Source: Chara braunii (Eukaryota; Streptophyta; Charophyceae; Charales; Characeae). Taken from it: a DNA stretch of 22,988 nt. Made by a program: the position numbers and the translations under genes. Every line of letters starts with the position of its first letter. Position 1 is the first letter of the stretch. This document shows, in pieces, positions 19,701 to 22,988 of this stretch. The stretch lies in assembly GCA_003427395.1 (NCBI GenBank), contig BFEA01000364.1, positions 282,872 through 305,859 of the forward strand, read 5' to 3'. The notes below the pieces were generated by a model that saw only the letters and a list, made by a program, of their open reading frames with translations, was not told the origin of the DNA and ran no database searches.

Positions 19701-21667
19701 GGTTCATGTAGCCACGGAGTTTATTGCTCCAATCCTTACTGTACTCATTCTCGAGCGCCTGCTTCACGAACGCCTTGTCGCATGCCTTCCCCATGGAGGC
19801 CCTTAAGAAATTCTGCCACTTCTTTTGGTGCCCAACGGCGACCACACCCTTTCGGGGCCTCGATTCGATGGTTATCGATCCACCATTGCCTGATATCACG
19901 AACAACATCCTCGAAGGACAACATCATGGCCCGATTTTCGTGCGTGTTGTCGAAGGCGGAGACATTGAAATACCCTCGTGTCTGCTCATCTCCAAAATAG
20001 ACGACCCGCACCTTAGAGTACGCGCGAAGGCCATAGACGTCGACTGCCGGAGAGCCCTTTTTTACCAATGTCTTCATGGCCTCAACCGTATGCTGACCAC
20101 AGACAGCATATCAATCGAACTCCGAGGAGTCTCTTTCGAAGAATTCAGTCGGTGTTATCCACCTACCCTGCCCACCAACGATGTCGTTGCGGTCAACCGG
20201 CGCAAGCACGAGCTCAGGCCTATCCCACGCCCCCGGTTCCGTGGTGATGGAACTCTCGATGGCATTCACGATGCCTCACACAATGTTCGCAGACAAAGAG
20301 CGGTGGTTGAAAAGAATATTCTTGCAGGGAATGCGTTTGATTTTCATGACGTCCACAAGAACAGGAAGGACTTTTTGCTTAGTAAAACCCCGCTCGTCAT
20401 ACTCGAGGAAGAAACACCGCGTCGTGTCGATGGGCGCAGCGTGCTGAAGCGGTTCATCATCATCGTCGGGCATGCGAGGGCCCACTCCCTCGCCCTCATC
20501 CCCTGAGTCCCGCAGTTCTTCAGCCCTCACTATCTGCTTACCTTTTCTTGCGCCACCACGGCCGCCGCCACGACCGCCAGATCTTCCCCCCTGACTGGTC
20601 TTCCGAGGAGGTCTCGCCTCCTGGGATGCCACCAGAGCTCCACGAGCCTTATTAATAGCGTCAGTCCTCGCTTGTCTCTTGTGAGCGGAAGAAGAAGGAG
20701 AAGTTTCTCTTGTCCTTTTCCTCGACTTTGATCCTCCGTGCTCCTGCGAGTCGTGCCCACCCTGACTCCCGCCTTGCGAATGCCATATCACAGGGGACGA
20801 CAAGGGCCGACCGACAACCGCTCCCACAGAACCGGTGGGGATGTCGCCAGGGCGATGCTCCGACGTGACACCGACGTCGTCATCGGCAAGCATGTTTTGG
20901 TCCTGCATGTTCTCATCCCCAACGTCCATATACTCGTCATCACCGTCGTCTTCACGTGGACCGCAGCTTCCCCCATCTTCTTCCTCCTCGTTTCGCTCAG
21001 TGAGGGCAGTCGCACCTTCCTGGGCACTGTCACGCGCAGCATTGCGTCCGTACAAATTTCTGTCATCGTACTCCGTAGCCTCACTGGAACATTGAGCGAT
21101 ATCGTGACCTCCCCTCACCGTGTACAAGGGCGAGGGCGACTCGGCTGGCAAAGGCGGAGCTAGACAAGCAGCCAACTGTTTCCTCTTCCCAACCGACGCG
21201 GATGGCGTCTGTCGCGATTTCCTCGAGCTCGTGACAAAGGGCACGAAAGCGCAGTCGGCTTGCTGGTCTAGAGGCAGCCTCGAGAAGGCTTCCCTGTACT
21301 CCTTAACAATGCCTGGCAGTTGGTCCGCTGGGCTGCTGAATTTCACCAAGGGTTTGGTGAGCTCCAAGGAACTTTCAACGACAGGAAGGCAGCCAGTGAC
21401 ACGGTAGTCGTTCGTTCTACTGAGGAACTGTTCCGCAGTCAGCATGCGAAGCTCGGTGCCGTCCCCGCGCACGTCTAACGCTTTCATGGAGAAAGCCTTG
21501 ACGTCGTAGCCTTGAAAGAGCCGCAAGTCAAGGCCGACCTTCTTGTCTTCCTTCACCCAATTTTTCCCATCCTTGTCGAAAACTGACGTAAGAAAGAAGG
21601 TCCTGAAGGTCCTCCCGTCGTAGGTATTCATGGCGCTCTCAGATTTCTCAACACCCCCACACACCAT
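16769..21667 (-). pseudogene. Decayed long gene: ParB/DGQHR-like domain plus DNA methylase-like region
   Basis: One gene of about 1,630 codons in separate but consecutive frames. The start used is ATG 21,667 (another in-frame Met lies 12 codons on). The first 140 residues are unrecognised. An acidic stretch, a basic KSRKRTR signal and an RGG-rich tract follow. The ParB-like part (about 19,900-20,240) has YAVCGQHTVEAMKTL. The methylase-like part has AVILDISPAYF (motif IV position, about 18,830-18,860) before LLGRAHASLVWELLQAGNNV then IACD (motif I position, about 18,290-18,370), the beta-class order of N4/N6 methylases. The C-terminal part (16,990-17,783) is rich in Trp. Damage: stops TGA 20,276, TGA 20,111, TAG 18,818 and TAA 17,829; frameshifts near 19,850, 19,525, 18,025 and 16,970. 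Coding character continues across every break. The methylase call is tentative. Confidence 0.6.
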
Positions 21668-21880
21668 TGTCGTCGCTCAAGAAGACGACGGCCCCACACC
21701 CAAGCCTATGCAGACCACCAACCCAATCCAGAGCCCATGGTTTGTTGTTGTAGATTTTTGACCTGCCATATGCCCGAGAGGACGAAGCAGCAGGTTGACC
21801 TAGAGGGCACAAACAAAGGAAACGCACAAGCAAAGAACAAATGAGGAACAAACAGAAGCGCTTCGCATGTGGAGTCGACC
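21668..21880. other. Upstream flank of the ParB-methylase gene
   Basis: A minus-strand frame running 21,648-21,790 (ending NKPWALDWVGG...LSDDNG) overlaps the chosen start in another frame and could be the true N-terminal part, joined by one more frameshift or a splice. No evidence decides it. The promoter has not been identified. Confidence 0.35.
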
Positions 21881-21884
21881 CTCG

Positions 21885-22235
21885 TTTCTGGAAAGGGGTC
21901 TGGCGTTCCTTAGACGCCGCCCCCCCGATCCTCGTTTCTGAAAGGGGGTCCGGCGTTCCGAGAACACCCGACCCCCGACGTCTCCGGAAAGGGGGTCCAG
22001 CGTTCCCAGAACGCCCGACCCCCGACAGACTTTTATGGAAGGGGGCTCGGCGTTCCCAGAACACCCGACCCCCGACCGTCGTTTATGAAAGGGGGTGCGG
22101 CGTTCCCAGAACGCCTGACCCCCGACTTTCGTTTATGAAAGGGGGTCCGGCGTTCCCAGAACGCCCGCCCCCCTCGGGGCATTTATGAAAGGGGGTCATT
22201 TGCTCCCAGAACGCCCGACCCCCGACCACATGTCC
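21885..22235. repeat. GC-rich palindromic satellite, about 50-base units
   Basis: Seven tandem units, each a GAAAGGGGGTCCGGCGTTCC-like half followed by CAGAACGCCCGACCCCCGAC, so that every unit is an imperfect hairpin. A variable TTTATG or TTTCTG linker separates units. Open frames across the region on both strands come from the repeat. Confidence 0.8.
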
Positions 22236-22783
22236 GTCCCTCCCCCTCCCTCTAGCAACACCGAGGGGGGTCCGGAGTTCCCGGACGCCGGACCCATGTC
22301 GGTGCTGCCAGAGAGTAAGGGCCCCCCTCCCTCCCCGTCGCCGGCAAGAGCTCCAAGGGGATCCGGCGTTCCGGGAATGTCGGACCCCCTTTGTGCTGCA
22401 GGGGAAGAAGTGGGTCTGTCCGCGCCCCTCGATGGCCACAGCACAAAGGGGGTCCGGCGTTCCCGGAACGCCGAACGCCCTATGTGCAGCGGGGGAGGAC
22501 GGGAACGCCAGACCCCTTTCATGTCCGTCCCTCCCCCTCCCTCTAGCAGCACCGAGGGGGATCCGGCGTTCCGGCGTTCCCGGAACGCCGGACCCATGTC
22601 GGTGCTGCCAGAGAGTAAGGGGCCCCCTCCCTCCCCGTCGCCGGCAAGAGCTCCAAGTGCTGCAGGGGAAGAAGAGGGTCCGTTCGCGCCCCTCGATGGC
22701 CACAGCACAAAGGGGGTCTGGCGTTCCCGGAACGCCGGACGCCCTATGTGCGGCGGGGGAGGACGGGAACGCCTGACCCCTTT
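22229..22783. repeat. Tandem duplication of a long palindrome-bearing unit
   Basis: Copy A (22,229-22,519, about 291 bases) and copy B (22,520 to about 22,783) share blocks in the same order: CATGTCCGTCCCTCC, a palindrome, CCCATGTCGGTGCTGCCAGA, CCGGCAAGAGCTCCAAG, CTCGATGGCCACAGCACAAA, a second palindrome, and GGGGGAGGACGGGAACGCC. Copy B lacks a palindrome-containing segment of copy A after the CCAAG block. Confidence 0.8.
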
Positions 22784-22829
22784 GTGCCGTGGGGGAGGAC
22801 GGGGGTCCGAGATCCGATCCGACGATGGG

Positions 22830-22884
22830 CATAGCACGAAGGGGGTCCGGCGTTCCGGGAACGCCGGACCCCCTTTGTGCTATG
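22830..22884. repeat. Near-perfect 27-base inverted repeat with one-base loop
   Basis: Bases 22,830-22,856 and 22,858-22,884 are inverted repeats with one mismatch; the inner 16 bases (GGGGGTCCGGCGTTCC) pair perfectly around a single G. The same core recurs at 22,446-22,474, 22,707-22,740 and, cut by the window edge, at 22,964-22,988. Confidence 0.9.
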
Positions 22885-22988
22885 GGGGATGAAGGGGGTC
22901 CGCCCCACCCGCTCGATGACCACAACACCAAGCCTGCGCACCCCTCGCTCCCCCGAAGCGCGAAGGGGGTCCGGCGTTCCGGGAACGC

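Noticed and set aside
14611-20278. In-frame stops read as sense codons (recoded genetic code)
   Set aside because: All three stop types occur, the long gene also has frameshifts, and the DUF4360 and Ulp1-like genes end normally at TAA and TAG.
19724-20506. 260-codon open frame on the plus strand
   Set aside because: It is opposite the ParB-like domain, which has a recognisable motif; no pattern is seen in the plus-strand translation.
16769-21667. Breaks in the long gene explained as introns
   Set aside because: Coding character runs right up to and beyond each break with no missing or extra segment, and single-base frame changes do not fit introns. One real intron near the N-terminus remains possible.
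22083-22931. Long open frames on both strands in the GC-rich array
   Set aside because: All translate repeat units (Pro/Gly/Arg-rich) and exist in several frames at once, as expected of a tandem repeat without stops.
1-22988. Retrotransposon or transposase gene
   Set aside because: I looked for reverse transcriptase (YxDD), integrase and DDE-type patterns in the longer open frames and saw none; short decayed remnants could be missed.

Overview
The window reads as nuclear DNA of a repeat-rich eukaryote. It has a secreted-protein gene of the DUF4360 type, tRNA-derived SINE heads, palindromic MITE-like elements, abundant simple repeats, short N gaps typical of a draft assembly, and a Myb/SANT (trihelix-like) gene beside an Ulp1-like protease gene. 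The Myb/SANT plus Ulp1 pairing suggests a green-lineage genome, perhaps a streptophyte alga such as Chara. That is an impression, not something tested here.

Layout. Bases 1-1,470 are AT-rich and carry a roughly 400 bp foldback element. Bases 1,475-2,165 hold a compound satellite built from four types of simple sequence. Bases 2,166-4,846 are non-coding with GA and CA microsatellites. One apparently intact single-exon gene, a DUF4360-type secreted protein, lies on the minus strand at 4,847-5,458. From 5,459 to about 13,750 I see no convincing gene. This stretch holds two families of palindromic elements (two copies each), a degenerate minisatellite, a nested foldback, one nearly full SINE, further SINE heads and a 112-base assembly gap.

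The GC-rich right half (about 13,750-21,700) is the notable part. A Myb/SANT-like gene on the plus strand (one in-frame TAG) converges on an intact Ulp1/C48-like cysteine protease gene on the minus strand, with a heptamer array between their 3' ends. Upstream of the protease, on the same strand, is a very long decayed gene (16,769-21,667, about 1,630 codons). Its domains in order appear to be an unrecognised N-terminal region, acidic and RGG-rich linkers, a ParB/DGQHR-like domain, a region resembling a beta-class DNA N4/N6-methylase (motif IV before motif I), and a Trp-rich C-terminal module. It carries four in-frame stops and about four frameshifts.

I infer that the three genes are the cargo of one large mobile element or integrated unit: DNA binding by the Myb/SANT protein, SUMO-type proteolysis by the Ulp1-like protein, and DNA recognition or modification by the ParB-methylase protein. 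No transposase or reverse transcriptase was seen, so the class of element is open. To the right, from about 21,880 to the window end, lies a GC-rich satellite whose units are near-perfect palindromes. It may be a flanking or subterminal array.
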